From Zhongshania sp. (GTDB taxonomy: Bacteria > Pseudomonadota > Gammaproteobacteria > Pseudomonadales > Spongiibacteraceae): DNA of 64,000 bases. Positions 1 through 9,510 of this stretch are shown one piece after another (the stretch's first letter is position 1; each line of letters opens with the position of its first letter). The DNA lies in NCBI RefSeq assembly GCF_029212375.1, contig NZ_JARGNU010000017.1:1-64000 (forward strand), written 5' to 3'. The notes under the pieces were generated by a model. The model worked only from the letters and a program-made list of their open reading frames with translations. It was not told where the DNA came from and made no database searches. A program made the translations under genes and the position numbers.

Positions 1-1029
1 TTTTGTGGTGAGGAATTTTTACGTGAAAAACTTAATTTTTCTACAGCCTGGTTAGAAACCTCTAACGAAGAAATGCAGGCCATGAACGAAGAATTGCAAA
101 GCTCTAACGAAGAGCTACAAAGCTCCAACGAAGAGCTAGAGACCACCAACGAAGAACTGCAATCTACCAACGAAGAGCTGCAAACTGCCTACGCCGAACT
201 GCGTATGGCATATGAGGAAAAAGAGCAACAGCAGAGCGAGCTACAAGTTCTGCGTTCAGACTTAATGCAGTCCAATAATCTATTGCAAGAGGCCGAGAAA
301 ATTGGGCTTAGCGGCTCATGGATGTGGGATATTGAAAATCGACGGCTAACGTGGAGTAAAGGCTGCTTCACCTTATTTAATCTGGACGCAAATGAATACC
401 AGCCCTCCTTCGAAGCGTTTATCGGACTAGCTCACCCCGATGATCGCAATCGCCTAGAAACCCAGATGAAAGAAATGCTGGTTAAGCAGGTAAAACTGCC
501 CATCACCTTTAAAGTTGGCGGTGCAGACCAAGCGGTACGGGTAATTTCTCTCGACGCCGTGGTGTCTTTTAATGAATTGAAGCAGGCAACCAAGGTGATG
601 GGCACCATGACCGACATCACCGAAAAAACTCATTACGAAAAGAACACCAGCGCCTACAAAGACAAGATTAATTACATTCTCACCAGCAGTCTAAATTGCG
701 CCTATATTTACAATTTCATCGACCAGCATATTGAATATGTAAATCCAACCCTAACCCAGCAGTTTGGCTTTTCCCTCGCAGACTTGGAAGACTTCAGCGG
801 CGAAGCCTTCTTCAAACTTTTTGCCAGCGAAGAGCTAGAAAAAATTAAGCAGCATTTTGATCGTGTTAGAACTGGATCACCCGGCGCCACTTATCCCAGC
901 AAGTACGCTTTCAAGAAAAGGGATCCAAATGGCTTCACCCCAGTTTACGCCAACCATACCGTTTACGATCTAGACGAAACCACCGGCTATGCCAGCAAAA
1001 TGCTGGTGACTTTTTTTGCGGCGGAATAG
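1..1029 (+). CDS. CheB/CheR-PAS type sensory protein, C-terminal part (5' end outside window)
   Basis: The frame is open from base 1, so the gene starts upstream of the window. The visible part begins with a coiled coil made of near-perfect heptads ([21 protein letters not shown]; about residues 20-65). This coiled coil is typical of large chemotaxis-like proteins that fuse CheB methylesterase, CheR methyltransferase and PAS domains. Two PAS-like domains follow, at about residues 90-205 (with a PAC-type end, [10 protein letters not shown]) and 210-340. No histidine kinase or GGDEF domain follows before the stop, so output may lie in the unseen N-terminus or in a partner. It ends 8 bases before the next gene, a PAS-GGDEF-EAL protein, which suggests one operon for c-di-GMP or two-component signalling. 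The assignment to the CheB/CheR family rests on the heptad signature only. Confidence 0.7.
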   Translation, partial: FCGEEFLREKLNFSTAWLETSNEEMQAMNEELQSSNEELQSSNEELETTNEELQSTNEELQTAYAELRMAYEEKEQQQSELQVLRSDLMQSNNLLQEAEKIGLSGSWMWDIENRRLTWSKGCFTLFNLDANEYQPSFEAFIGLAHPDDRNRLETQMKEMLVKQVKLPITFKVGGADQAVRVISLDAVVSFNELKQATKVMGTMTDITEKTHYEKNTSAYKDKINYILTSSLNCAYIYNFIDQHIEYVNPTLTQQFGFSLADLEDFSGEAFFKLFASEELEKIKQHFDRVRTGSPGATYPSKYAFKKRDPNGFTPVYANHTVYDLDETTGYASKMLVTFFAAE

Positions 1030-1037
1030 GCAATACA

Positions 1038-3122
1038 ATGCAGCAGAATCCTGTATTTAATAGACGAGCGGGGGACCGCAAAGGGCTTAGCTTGGCAGGC
1101 TCTGCGAGCGGTCGCGACGAAAGCCATAATCACTACCCCACGCCCTATCTCATCATTGATGAAAAGTATTGGATACTCTACGCCAACACCGCCGCATTGC
1201 GCGAAATAGATCCAAATCTTCTTACTGGCAAGCAAGGTATTAACCGCACAAATCTGCTTCGTTATATTAAACGCGGCACCACCGAGTTTTTAGATTGGAT
1301 TGACTCAGATTTATATGCGCCACTGGAGCTGCGCGTGCTATGCCAGAACCAAGCTCGCCGCTGCCTGCTCTATAAAGAAATTGTCGAGGAGAACGGCTCT
1401 CGAAAAACTCACCTCTCTTTACTCATTGTCGACGCTCAAAATTTTGCTGACGCGGAGTTCAACACCCATCGTTTGGTGTTTACCAATACCCAGCAAGCAA
1501 TCTATGTGTCGAACAGCGACGGCAAAATTACCGCAGTAAATCCTGCTTTTTGCCGTATGTTTAAATACCAAGAACAAAAGATTATTGGCTGTGATGAAGA
1601 GTCGCTCTATGACGATGCAACAAAATTTTTGCGCCAAGACGAAATTAAACTTAATTTGGAACAATTAGGGTCGTGGACGGGTCGCGTCGTTAACATCGGT
1701 CAAGACGGCAAGCTATTCCATACATCCTTGCACGCCAGTACGGTGCCCAAAGATAATAGCGACGATTACTATATAGTCAATATTATCCAAGACATCAGTA
1801 ATCAGCTGCAATTGGAAAAGCAACTCAAAGAGAGTGCAGAGATCGACGCTCTAACGCGGCTTCACAATCGACTGGCTTTCAATGGCTATTTCAACGAGGC
1901 CTTTAAGCAAGCCCAACGCGACGACGAGAAACTTAACCTACTGTTTATCGATCTCGATAAATTCAAGGAGCTTAACGACCAATTTGGCCACGATTACGGT
2001 GATGAATTGCTGATTAATGTGAGTCGGCGGCTAAAAAACACCTTAAAAGACACCGACTTTATCGCGCGACTTGGCGGCGACGAATTTGTCATCCTGTTAC
2101 GTGGTGAAATGAAAAAGGAAACACTCGTCACACTAAGTAATAAATTAATTAAAACCCTTGCTGAACCCTTTAAACTAAAAGACCTCACTTACCAGTGCAC
2201 TTCTAGCATCGGTATTGCCCGCTACCCCTTTGATGCCATCACCGCCGAACAGCTGTTACAAGCAGCAGACAGCGCGATGTACCTGTCGAAAAAGGCGGGG
2301 CGCAATTGCTGCTGCTTTTATAATGAGGAAGCGCAAAAACAGGCGCACTCACTGGTAGAACAGCGCCACGAAATTGGCAACGCAATTGCCAACGGCGAGA
2401 TAAAAACCTATTTCCAGCCTGTTCACAATCTACTTACCGGCAAAATTGTCGCCTTTGAAGCGCTGGCCAGGTGGGTTCGCAGTGAAGACGATATCCGGCT
2501 ACCAGCAGATTTTATGCCTATCATTGAAAACGATCCGCTTATGGTAAAGCTGGGTTTACAGGTGGCGAATCAGGTTTATCAGCTTTCTGGAATTCTCGAC
2601 CGTATGAATTTAGCGACGGAGGTTGCCATGAATTTATCGGCAATCCAGCTTCGCTCCGAAGAATTAATTAGCTATATTGAAACCTTATTTGCCAAAAAAG
2701 GCCGCGATTACTGCAATAAGGTTCATATCGAAATTGCAGAGCCGCTGGTTTTTGATCGCGATCCGGTGATACTAGAAAATTTAAACCGCCTAACCAGTAT
2801 TGGCTTTCAATTGACCTTAGATAATTTTGGCAAGGGCAATTCGTCAATATACACCCTTAAGCGAATCGAGTTTTCAACAGTCAAAATTGACCGTATTTTT
2901 CTGGAGGCATTTAATCAGGAAGACTCTCAAGACGCACAGATTCTTACCGGCCTCATTCAGCTCCTACACAATTTGAATGTGCGTATTATTTGCGAGGGGG
3001 TAGAGTCACAGGAGTATGTTCACTTTTTACTCGACCGCGGCTGTGTACTTGCCCAAGGGTGGCTTTTTGCCGAGGCAATGCCCAAAAGCGAGATTTTGCA
3101 ATATCAACGCAGGTTTGCGTAA
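1038..3122 (+). CDS. PAS-GGDEF-EAL protein (diguanylate cyclase with probably degenerate EAL)
   Basis: Likely makes, and may bind or degrade, cyclic di-GMP. PAS-like regions occupy about residues 30-265. The GGDEF domain (about 265-425) has an intact GGDEF motif near residue 346 and the usual DLDKFK substrate segment, so cyclase activity is plausible. The EAL domain (about 435-690) keeps EAL near residue 474, but other catalytic segments drift: the normal DDFGTG loop reads DNFGKG near residue 594, losing the second metal-binding aspartate, and the usual ELTES segment reads EIAEP. I infer weak or no phosphodiesterase activity. No membrane segment is seen, so it is likely cytoplasmic. It follows the CheB/CheR-like gene by 8 bases and precedes a response regulator. 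Confidence 0.88.
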   Translation: MQQNPVFNRRAGDRKGLSLAGSASGRDESHNHYPTPYLIIDEKYWILYANTAALREIDPNLLTGKQGINRTNLLRYIKRGTTEFLDWIDSDLYAPLELRVLCQNQARRCLLYKEIVEENGSRKTHLSLLIVDAQNFADAEFNTHRLVFTNTQQAIYVSNSDGKITAVNPAFCRMFKYQEQKIIGCDEESLYDDATKFLRQDEIKLNLEQLGSWTGRVVNIGQDGKLFHTSLHASTVPKDNSDDYYIVNIIQDISNQLQLEKQLKESAEIDALTRLHNRLAFNGYFNEAFKQAQRDDEKLNLLFIDLDKFKELNDQFGHDYGDELLINVSRRLKNTLKDTDFIARLGGDEFVILLRGEMKKETLVTLSNKLIKTLAEPFKLKDLTYQCTSSIGIARYPFDAITAEQLLQAADSAMYLSKKAGRNCCCFYNEEAQKQAHSLVEQRHEIGNAIANGEIKTYFQPVHNLLTGKIVAFEALARWVRSEDDIRLPADFMPIIENDPLMVKLGLQVANQVYQLSGILDRMNLATEVAMNLSAIQLRSEELISYIETLFAKKGRDYCNKVHIEIAEPLVFDRDPVILENLNRLTSIGFQLTLDNFGKGNSSIYTLKRIEFSTVKIDRIFLEAFNQEDSQDAQILTGLIQLLHNLNVRIICEGVESQEYVHFLLDRGCVLAQGWLFAEAMPKSEILQYQRRFA

Positions 3123-3210
3123 GTATCTTCGGTTGCTAGCATATCAGCTATACTTGCAGTCTTAATATTATTAAAGCCTAAAGACTAGCCCTAATTTAGA
3201 TGAGATTTCA

Positions 3211-3621
3211 GTGACAAAACAAGGCGCAAAAATTCTTATTGTCGATGACGAACCCGCGTCACTAGAGTCACTCTGTGTGATTTTGGAACACGGCTGTGAA
3301 TTGTTTATGGCGGAGACCGCCCAAGCTGGGCTGGATTGTCTCAGCCAAAACAAAATCGATTTAATACTGCTAGATGTCGATTTACCGGATCAATCTGGCT
3401 TCGATGTGTGCAAGAAAATAAAAGCGGGCGCGGAGACCAAACATATCCCCGTCATTTTCTTAACGGGCTTTGAGGGACTGGTGTTTGAAGCCCAAGCCTT
3501 TCAGGCCGGCGCCGTCGATTTTATCACCAAGCCCGCCAGCCCCTATCGCGTATTGATGCGAGTCAATGCCCATATTAAAGCCGAGCACCACGTCAAGCTC
3601 CGCAGCGACGTAAAACCGTAA
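3211..3621 (+). CDS. Single-domain response regulator (CheY-like)
   Basis: A 136-residue stand-alone receiver domain. The acidic pocket (VDDE, residues 10-13), the phospho-acceptor aspartate in LLDVDLP (about residue 52), the switch threonine in FLTG and the conserved lysine in TKPASP are all present, so it should be phosphorylated. There is no output domain, so it probably acts by protein-protein contact. The chosen start is GTG. It lies 88 bases after the PAS-GGDEF-EAL gene and runs convergently into a hybrid histidine kinase, 23 bases stop to stop, which could be its phosphodonor. That pairing is inference from position. Confidence 0.88.
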   Translation: MTKQGAKILIVDDEPASLESLCVILEHGCELFMAETAQAGLDCLSQNKIDLILLDVDLPDQSGFDVCKKIKAGAETKHIPVIFLTGFEGLVFEAQAFQAGAVDFITKPASPYRVLMRVNAHIKAEHHVKLRSDVKP

Positions 3622-3644
3622 GCCTGTCCCCAGACAGAGCTTGC

Positions 3645-6600
3645 TTAAGCTTTATCGCTGGGTATGTCTAAATAGCGCCTCAGTATTGTTACAGTCTCCT
3701 TAATTGCCTCGAAAAGCGGTGCTAATGACGCGCTGGGGTCGTCAGCAATACGCTGTTTCATCTCACTATTGCGTTCAGCCAATATCATTGCCCCCACCGA
3801 AGGCGCGGCGCCGGTCAAACGGTGAAAAAGCCGCTGCTGCTCATTAGCACTCAAATCAGGCTGGCTCAAATAGAGGGCTAATTCATTTTCCATGTCTTTC
3901 ACAAACGCCGCGGCCACGCGCCGATACCCTACTTCACCAATTTGTTGGTAAATGGCATTATCTGGTGTGAATTCCGCTAAGGCGAATAAGCCCGCTAGCG
4001 AACCGTCGTTAGAGTCATTGTCGATAGCAAGCCCTGGATTTTCCGCAACGGGTATCCAGTATTGCAAAATTATATTAATTAATTTTTCAACATTAATCGG
4101 TTTGGCTATATAGGCATTAAACCCCGCTGCCATTGCCGCTTTTATGTCACTGTCAAAGCTAGCTGCAGACAGGGCGATTATCGGTAGCTCTACATCAGAA
4201 TACTGTAAACGTATTGCACTTGCCGCGCTCAGACCATCCATAACCGGCATTTGGATGTCCAAGAAAAGCAAGTCAAACTGCCCGCTCTGCACTCGTTCTA
4301 GCGCCTGCTTACCGTCGTCAACCACTGTAACGCGCAAGCCAAAGCTGCCAAATAATTCTTTTAACAAAATGCGATTATAGGCGTTGTCGTCGGCCAGTAA
4401 TATTTTGGGTGGCCGCGCCCACTGCAGGCGCTGCTTCAAGCTTGCTACGAGTATTTCCACCAAGTCTGGCTCCGCCTCGCTGCCGACCATGGAAATAATA
4501 TTCTTTTTCCCTAGGGCCTCTAGCAGCCGCGACATTGTTACAGGCTTTTGCAAAATCGTAATGTCGGCAAACGCCGGCGAGCTGGCAATCTCGGCGCGGT
4601 CGGCCTCCAGTGCCAAGAGAATTTCTGAAGGACGCGGGTAATATTTTGAATCGAGGTATCCATTTACGCGTTGAATTAGGCCCAACCCTTCGGCCCCCGA
4701 CAAATGCTTGTCCACTATTAGCAAGCCAAAGGCATCGCCCGCATCAGCGCGCTCTACCACTGCGAAATAAGCTTCATCACTGCTGTACAAGGCGCTTGTT
4801 TGGCAACCCCAGTAGGAAAACATTTTGTCGAGAACCTCGCAGACTCGCGGATTTTCATCAACAATCAATACATTTTTGGGCAACTCCTCTCGCAATCTGC
4901 CAAGCTCTTTACCGTGTTCGGCCGCCACCGGTAATGTAAGTGCAAAAGAAAAGTCTGAACCTACTCCTATCGAACTTTGAACTTGGAGTCGACTGCCCAT
5001 TAAGACGAGTAAATGCTGTGTAATAGATAAGCCAAGACCACTGCCGCCATACTGCCTGGTCACGGACGGGTCTGCTTGCACAAAGGGTTCGCAAAGCTTT
5101 TCGAGCTCGGCCTCATCAATTCCAACTCCCGTGTCACTAACGCAAAACTGGATTGTGGCATCGCCGTCATTTCGGTCGGCCAAATCTACGCGTACCCTCA
5201 CTCGACCTTTGGTGGTAAATTTAACAGCGTTGCCGATCAAATTATTGAGTAGTTGTTGGATACGCAGGGTGTCACCGTTAAAACTTAAACTGGACAGTTC
5301 GGGATCTACTTCAGAAAGTAATTCGATGCCTTTGGCTTCGGCCTCGGTGGCAAATAATGCCAACGAATGATCCACCAACGGATCAATTGACAGCTCGCCG
5401 CTCTCTAACTGCAAGCGACCCGATTCGACTCTGCTTAAATCTAGAATGTCGTTAATGAGTCGCAGTAAATTGCGCGCCGCTGCACTCACCAAATCTAAAT
5501 TGCGATTTAAACTGTCACCATCGGGGTTACGGCGAATAATTTCAAGCAGGCCCATTATCGAGGTTAAAGGAGTGCGAATTTCATGGCTCATATTCGCTAA
5601 AAACGTCGATTTATAGAAATTGACTTTTTCAACTTCCTCGACCTCACGTTGAAGTTGGCTGTTAAGAATAATTAGTTTGCGACCTGAGACATACACATAC
5701 GCCGCCACACCAAAGGAAAACAACAATAGCAAAATCAAAATTGGCAGCCGCCACAGCACTGCCTCACGGCGTATCTGGCTCAGGTAGTCGTCGCTCAAAT
5801 AGGCATGTACATAGTAGGTTTTTTTGCCCGCACTAAGCAGACCATTTAAGCGTTCAAGGGTCTCGCTGGCGCCAGCGTATCGTCCGGAGGCATTGGCATC
5901 TGAGCGCGCAATTAAATTTTTGGTATGCACTTCTCTATTGCGCTCGGCTTCCGCCGTTACTAAACCCAATAGCGACGACCATCCCTCGTTGGGGTTGTCG
6001 GTGTCGATTAGTAACTTGGCATCTGAATCCACCAAGCGAAACACCATACCGCTTCGCGTGGACTGGTAAATTTTTTCAAATATTGACGTAAGATCAATAT
6101 TCAAAACAATAAGCCCCCTCCTCAGTCCCTCTTCATTTCGAGTGGGAATAGCCATCCGCAAGGTTGGCTGAAAGGGTTTTACTACCCGATTTAATTCAAC
6201 GTTCAAATCAATCGGCGATATATAGATGGCCTCTGCCGCCCCGCCGATTGCCTCTGCGTAATAATAACGCGAGGATTTGTCCTGCAAGGTTTCTGCTGGG
6301 GTAAATTCAGCGCCAGCTCGAGTCACTCGGTCTAGCCGTGCGCGCTCCATGCCGGTATCGTCTATCCAGCGAATCTGCGAAATAAGCTTGTTCGCAGTAT
6401 AATCTAGCAAAAAGTTTTCTAAGGCTTCGCGGTTAAACGTCGCGCTTGGCGCTAATAGCTGTTTGCGAATAAAACCCAGTTTTATATCAAACAGCACAAA
6501 GCCGAGCAGGTCAATTTCATGGGCGAGTACACTGATATTCCGGTCTCGAATGGCCTCCAATTCATTTAAACTTTGGGAATACAAATTGCTTTTGTAATGA

Positions 6601-6689
6601 CTGTATAAAATGCCCGTCACTAGCACTGAAAACAGTGACAGTGCTACACAAAGGAAGATAGCGCGTAACTTAAGCTTTTGGGGGGTCAC
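3645..6689 (-). CDS. Membrane hybrid sensor histidine kinase (sensor-HisKA-HATPase-REC-REC-Hpt)
   Basis: A full phosphorelay in one 1014-residue protein. There is an N-terminal membrane segment (about 10-30), a large periplasmic sensor region of dCache/CHASE character (about 35-310) and a second membrane segment (about 312-335). HisKA follows with the phospho-histidine in the MSHEIRTPL box (about H369), then HATPase with the GVGIDE and GSGLGLSI boxes (about 480-590). The first receiver (about 608-720) is reduced: VDEN pocket and VDKHL acceptor. The second (about 760-880) is canonical (ADDN, LDIQMP, AKP). A C-terminal Hpt domain has its histidine in FHRLTGAA. The architecture resembles BarA-like kinases. 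The start is GTG, with an AAGGA ribosome site about 8 bases upstream. The stimulus is unknown. Confidence 0.92.
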   Translation of the reverse strand: MTPQKLKLRAIFLCVALSLFSVLVTGILYSHYKSNLYSQSLNELEAIRDRNISVLAHEIDLLGFVLFDIKLGFIRKQLLAPSATFNREALENFLLDYTANKLISQIRWIDDTGMERARLDRVTRAGAEFTPAETLQDKSSRYYYAEAIGGAAEAIYISPIDLNVELNRVVKPFQPTLRMAIPTRNEEGLRRGLIVLNIDLTSIFEKIYQSTRSGMVFRLVDSDAKLLIDTDNPNEGWSSLLGLVTAEAERNREVHTKNLIARSDANASGRYAGASETLERLNGLLSAGKKTYYVHAYLSDDYLSQIRREAVLWRLPILILLLLFSFGVAAYVYVSGRKLIILNSQLQREVEEVEKVNFYKSTFLANMSHEIRTPLTSIMGLLEIIRRNPDGDSLNRNLDLVSAAARNLLRLINDILDLSRVESGRLQLESGELSIDPLVDHSLALFATEAEAKGIELLSEVDPELSSLSFNGDTLRIQQLLNNLIGNAVKFTTKGRVRVRVDLADRNDGDATIQFCVSDTGVGIDEAELEKLCEPFVQADPSVTRQYGGSGLGLSITQHLLVLMGSRLQVQSSIGVGSDFSFALTLPVAAEHGKELGRLREELPKNVLIVDENPRVCEVLDKMFSYWGCQTSALYSSDEAYFAVVERADAGDAFGLLIVDKHLSGAEGLGLIQRVNGYLDSKYYPRPSEILLALEADRAEIASSPAFADITILQKPVTMSRLLEALGKKNIISMVGSEAEPDLVEILVASLKQRLQWARPPKILLADDNAYNRILLKELFGSFGLRVTVVDDGKQALERVQSGQFDLLFLDIQMPVMDGLSAASAIRLQYSDVELPIIALSAASFDSDIKAAMAAGFNAYIAKPINVEKLINIILQYWIPVAENPGLAIDNDSNDGSLAGLFALAEFTPDNAIYQQIGEVGYRRVAAAFVKDMENELALYLSQPDLSANEQQRLFHRLTGAAPSVGAMILAERNSEMKQRIADDPSASLAPLFEAIKETVTILRRYLDIPSDKA

Positions 6690-7026
6690 CGCTACGTCCT
6701 TTTTTGGGGCTTATGGTTGTTGCGGGTGGGCTAATCGAAGCCCGCTAGAATAGTGAACAGTTTGCCGTCTTATCATTACATGTTTCTGCGGCCAGCTCTA
6801 ACACTAATACTCTGACGCGATAATTAATTTAAATATGCAGATTTTATATGCAGCGTCGATCACATAGCGATTTGCATCATTTTCTATAGGGAATCCACCT
6901 AATGATGAGTCGGCCGATACCGTCGCCGAAGTAACATAGAGTGGCTAATTATGTTTGAGTATAGCTGAAGAATAAAAGGCTGCCATGACAGCAGCCTTTG
7001 TTAGATTTACGTTTTAAACGCGGTTA
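6690..7026. other. Intergenic spacer between hybrid kinase and lpoB
   Basis: About 340 bases with no supportable gene. It contains the leader and promoter region of the hybrid kinase (reading leftwards), an AT-rich stretch around 6815-6850, and at its right end the hairpin terminator of the lpoB operon. No other structure is evident. Confidence 0.6.
6975..6999 (-). terminator. Intrinsic terminator of the COG3014-ycfL-lpoB operon
   Basis: A perfect 9-bp hairpin (arms AAAGGCTGC and GCAGCCTTT, 7-base loop) lies 28 bases beyond the lpoB stop. Read on the minus strand it is followed by TTTTATT, as in a Rho-independent terminator. Confidence 0.8.
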
Positions 7027-7629
7027 TTACCAGCTAACCGACTTGGCCGAACCGCGCTTCACAATCGGGGTTTCCCCTTCCCAAATCGCTAAGCCCGATT
7101 TAATTTCAGTCAGACTTAGCTGAAAGAAGTATTCCACCTGTTGTTTATTGCGGCCCATGCTGTGGTTGCGCTGTAAAATTTTGCCGGTTAATGACAAGTC
7201 TGGCGCTTGCAGCTGACCTTTCGCGGCGATGCCACTCTGATCAAATTCACTATTGCCGCGCAGCTCGCGGGCAACATAGCTCATTTCATCTTCAGGGCCA
7301 TTAAAGGCCACCGCTGTAGTCACCATTACTTTGCCAGAGTTAAGCAATTCAATGCGGATTTTTTTAACCAGCTGATCGGTATCAATACGCTGCATGGTGT
7401 CGTTAATCATGCGGCCAATCGCCAGAATATAACGACCGCCGCCTGGCTTGCTTACCGTGCCGCTGGCGATCATTGACTGTACCGCTTCGCCGGCCGCTTT
7501 TTCAAAATCGCGGTACTCTAAACCCATCACCGAATCGGCGGTGTCGTTATTGGTGTCTACAATTTGTACCCCGCTAGCGCAGCCAGTTAGTGCCAGCGCC
7601 ATAGCGCAGGCTGTAAATATTTTTTTCAT
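7027..7629 (-). CDS. lpoB: Penicillin-binding protein activator LpoB (outer-membrane lipoprotein)
   Basis: A 200-residue lipoprotein expected to span from the outer membrane to the periplasm and stimulate the peptidoglycan synthase PBP1B. The lipobox is in ALALTGC (Cys about 17). The body carries LpoB-family features: the RDFEKAAGEAVQSMI segment, a YILAIGRMINDT strand and a C-terminal EYFFQLSLTEIKSGL..WEGE segment. A ribosome site (AGGGG) precedes the ATG. It is the last gene of a three-gene minus-strand operon with a YcfL-like protein and a COG3014 protein, an arrangement shared with Vibrio and Shewanella relatives as I know them. The PBP1B partner gene is not in the window. Confidence 0.93.
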   Translation of the reverse strand: MKKIFTACAMALALTGCASGVQIVDTNNDTADSVMGLEYRDFEKAAGEAVQSMIASGTVSKPGGGRYILAIGRMINDTMQRIDTDQLVKKIRIELLNSGKVMVTTAVAFNGPEDEMSYVARELRGNSEFDQSGIAAKGQLQAPDLSLTGKILQRNHSMGRNKQQVEYFFQLSLTEIKSGLAIWEGETPIVKRGSAKSVSW

Positions 7630-7641
7630 GCTCTTACCCCT

Positions 7642-8025
7642 TTATTTTTCGGTAATTTCAAAACGATAATCAACAGCTTCTGGTCCCGGCGCACTCTGTA
7701 CAATTTCTACGGTTTGCCCAGATTCAATAGTACGTTCCTGCCATTTACCCAGTACCGTGCTCACCGGTTGACCGTCGGCCCGATACCACAACACCCGAAA
7801 GGAAATACGCACGGTGGTCATGGCCTTAGACTCGGCGCGCAACATTAGCTTGGTGCCGGTTTCCGGATCAGACCACTCCCTAAGTTCCAAAATATCTAAA
7901 TAGCGGCCGTCATAACTTACGTGGGCTGTCCACGCTGGCGCATTGCTGCCTTGGTGCAAGCCGCCCGCGCAAGCCACCAGCAGCGCAAGTCCAAAAACCA
8001 CCATAATCCGCTTTAAATTTGTCAT
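7642..8025 (-). CDS. YcfL family (DUF1425) lipoprotein
   Basis: A 127-residue small lipoprotein. The signal peptide ends in the lipobox LLVACAGG (Cys about 19). The rest is a beta-rich domain of the YcfL/DUF1425 type, with the segments LRAESKAMTTVRISFRVLWYRADG and a GKWQERTIESGQT strand. YcfL homologues sit next to lpoB in E. coli and related bacteria, which agrees with the order here. Function is not established. An AAGGGATC ribosome site precedes the ATG, and it starts 12 bases after the upstream COG3014 gene, so the genes are likely cotranscribed. Confidence 0.85.
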   Translation of the reverse strand: MTNLKRIMVVFGLALLVACAGGLHQGSNAPAWTAHVSYDGRYLDILELREWSDPETGTKLMLRAESKAMTTVRISFRVLWYRADGQPVSTVLGKWQERTIESGQTVEIVQSAPGPEAVDYRFEITEK

Positions 8026-8037
8026 AGATGATCCCTT

Positions 8038-9462
8038 TTATAAGTAAAACAACTGTACATAAGGCGCAGCATTTGGGCTTGGCTGCTTAATATAGATCAA
8101 TACATCTTTATCTGCAGGTAAGCTCAAGGTCGTCGCCAAACCGCTACCATAAGGTATTCGTAAATCTTCCGCCTGCTTGGCCGGTATTTTCGCCAGCGAC
8201 CACTGCTCAGGCATGGCATGCCAAGCGCGGGTATCTGCCGAGGCGCTGGCATTGGCGTAGAGCATACCCGCCAAATTGCCTAACGGCCCCAACTCCTTGC
8301 CCATGCGGTCTTGTAACACTGCCTTGCTAGCCGCAGACACCACCGCCCGTGTCACGGTTGCAGACCAGCGCTTTTGAAACTCGGTCTGCATTACTCTGTC
8401 CATGCGTGCAAAGGGCTGCAACGCAATCGCCTGCTCACCCACCGACAATCCGTTTACACTGCTGCGACTCGGGCGATTCACCAATTCGGGCAACGCCACC
8501 GTCACTTGAATGAACGCATTTACCGTAAACCAAGGTATGGAAAAGCGCTTTTCGCCATACACGGGGCTTAAACCACTTTCATAGACAATCCAACGCTGGG
8601 CCACGCCATTATGCAAGCGCCCCTGTTTACGTAAATTTAAGAGATCTTGGGCAATAACTGGGTTGCCGCCGATCATCCCATTAACCCGCTCCAATAAGGT
8701 TTCGGCCTGCGCAATATCGCTGCCGCTACCGCCAGCCAAAAACATGGCGTTCATATACGCCACCGCGGGGTTAACGAAACTGTCGTAAACCTGCCACTGA
8801 TCCATATTGGGAAAATTCTGGCGCAGCGCGCTTTGCACCCCAGACGACTGCAAATTGCGATTGGCGTCGCGGCCTTCCTGTTGGGCTTCGACAATCATTG
8901 CTTCATAGCGTTCTACCGCGATGCGCGCCCGCTCATTAGCACGATTAAATTCAACGCGGGCATTGTCTTTTTCACCAAGCGACCAAAATGCCAAGGCCTT
9001 ATAAAAGTTGGTTAAAATGCGCTCGGCGGGCGGCGGCTCATAAGAGCGAACCGCATCGTTCACCAGTGCCGCGCCAATATTCTCGCCGAGCTTTCTAGCG
9101 CCGCTCTGCACATCTTTGTCTTTAAATAAGTCTTCCAGCGCGTCGTAATGGGCAATTGCGCGGCGGGGATTGCCCGCCAAACGCCAATTCTCGGCGGCCT
9201 CAAGATGCAATAGCACTTCACCCGAACGAGCCTCTACCGGCAGCAACGCCCGCGTTTTCACATCCATCAAACCCAACTGCTGCTCAATGGCCTCGGCGGC
9301 GGCAAGGTATTGCCCCGCTTGGTAGCGCTGGTCAATGTTTTGAACAAAGTCGCTGCTTTGGTAACTCACGCACCCGCTCAGCAATATCGACAACAGCAAT
9401 AAGCCGCAGGCGCGAACCCAGCTTCGCCAGTGTCGATTAAGGCTTGTGACTCGATCTAGCAC
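8038..9462 (-). CDS. COG3014 family lipoprotein (envelope, function unknown)
   Basis: A 474-residue lipoprotein with an N-terminal hydrophobic segment ending in the lipobox LLSGC (Cys about 31). Residues about 40-200 are rich in alpha-helical TPR-like repeats (YQAGQYLAAAEAIEQQLG, RRAIAHYDALEDLF, EKDNARVEFNRANERA). The C-terminal half is beta-rich. This is the usual first gene of the COG3014-YcfL-LpoB cluster, so a role beside LpoB in envelope assembly is suspected. I know of no demonstrated function. The start codon is uncertain because the N-terminus before the hydrophobic core is long. Confidence 0.82.
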   Translation of the reverse strand: MLDRVTSLNRHWRSWVRACGLLLLSILLSGCVSYQSSDFVQNIDQRYQAGQYLAAAEAIEQQLGLMDVKTRALLPVEARSGEVLLHLEAAENWRLAGNPRRAIAHYDALEDLFKDKDVQSGARKLGENIGAALVNDAVRSYEPPPAERILTNFYKALAFWSLGEKDNARVEFNRANERARIAVERYEAMIVEAQQEGRDANRNLQSSGVQSALRQNFPNMDQWQVYDSFVNPAVAYMNAMFLAGGSGSDIAQAETLLERVNGMIGGNPVIAQDLLNLRKQGRLHNGVAQRWIVYESGLSPVYGEKRFSIPWFTVNAFIQVTVALPELVNRPSRSSVNGLSVGEQAIALQPFARMDRVMQTEFQKRWSATVTRAVVSAASKAVLQDRMGKELGPLGNLAGMLYANASASADTRAWHAMPEQWSLAKIPAKQAEDLRIPYGSGLATTLSLPADKDVLIYIKQPSPNAAPYVQLFYL

Positions 9463-9510
9463 TTAATAGCCTACTCCCATGAGAAACCGCTAACTAGCTG
9501 CAACGCCGCA

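Noticed and set aside
6901-6950. Possible lpoB gene fragment in the spacer (resemblance to the NDTADSV region)
   Set aside because: The resemblance is short and in the wrong context; not enough to call a remnant.
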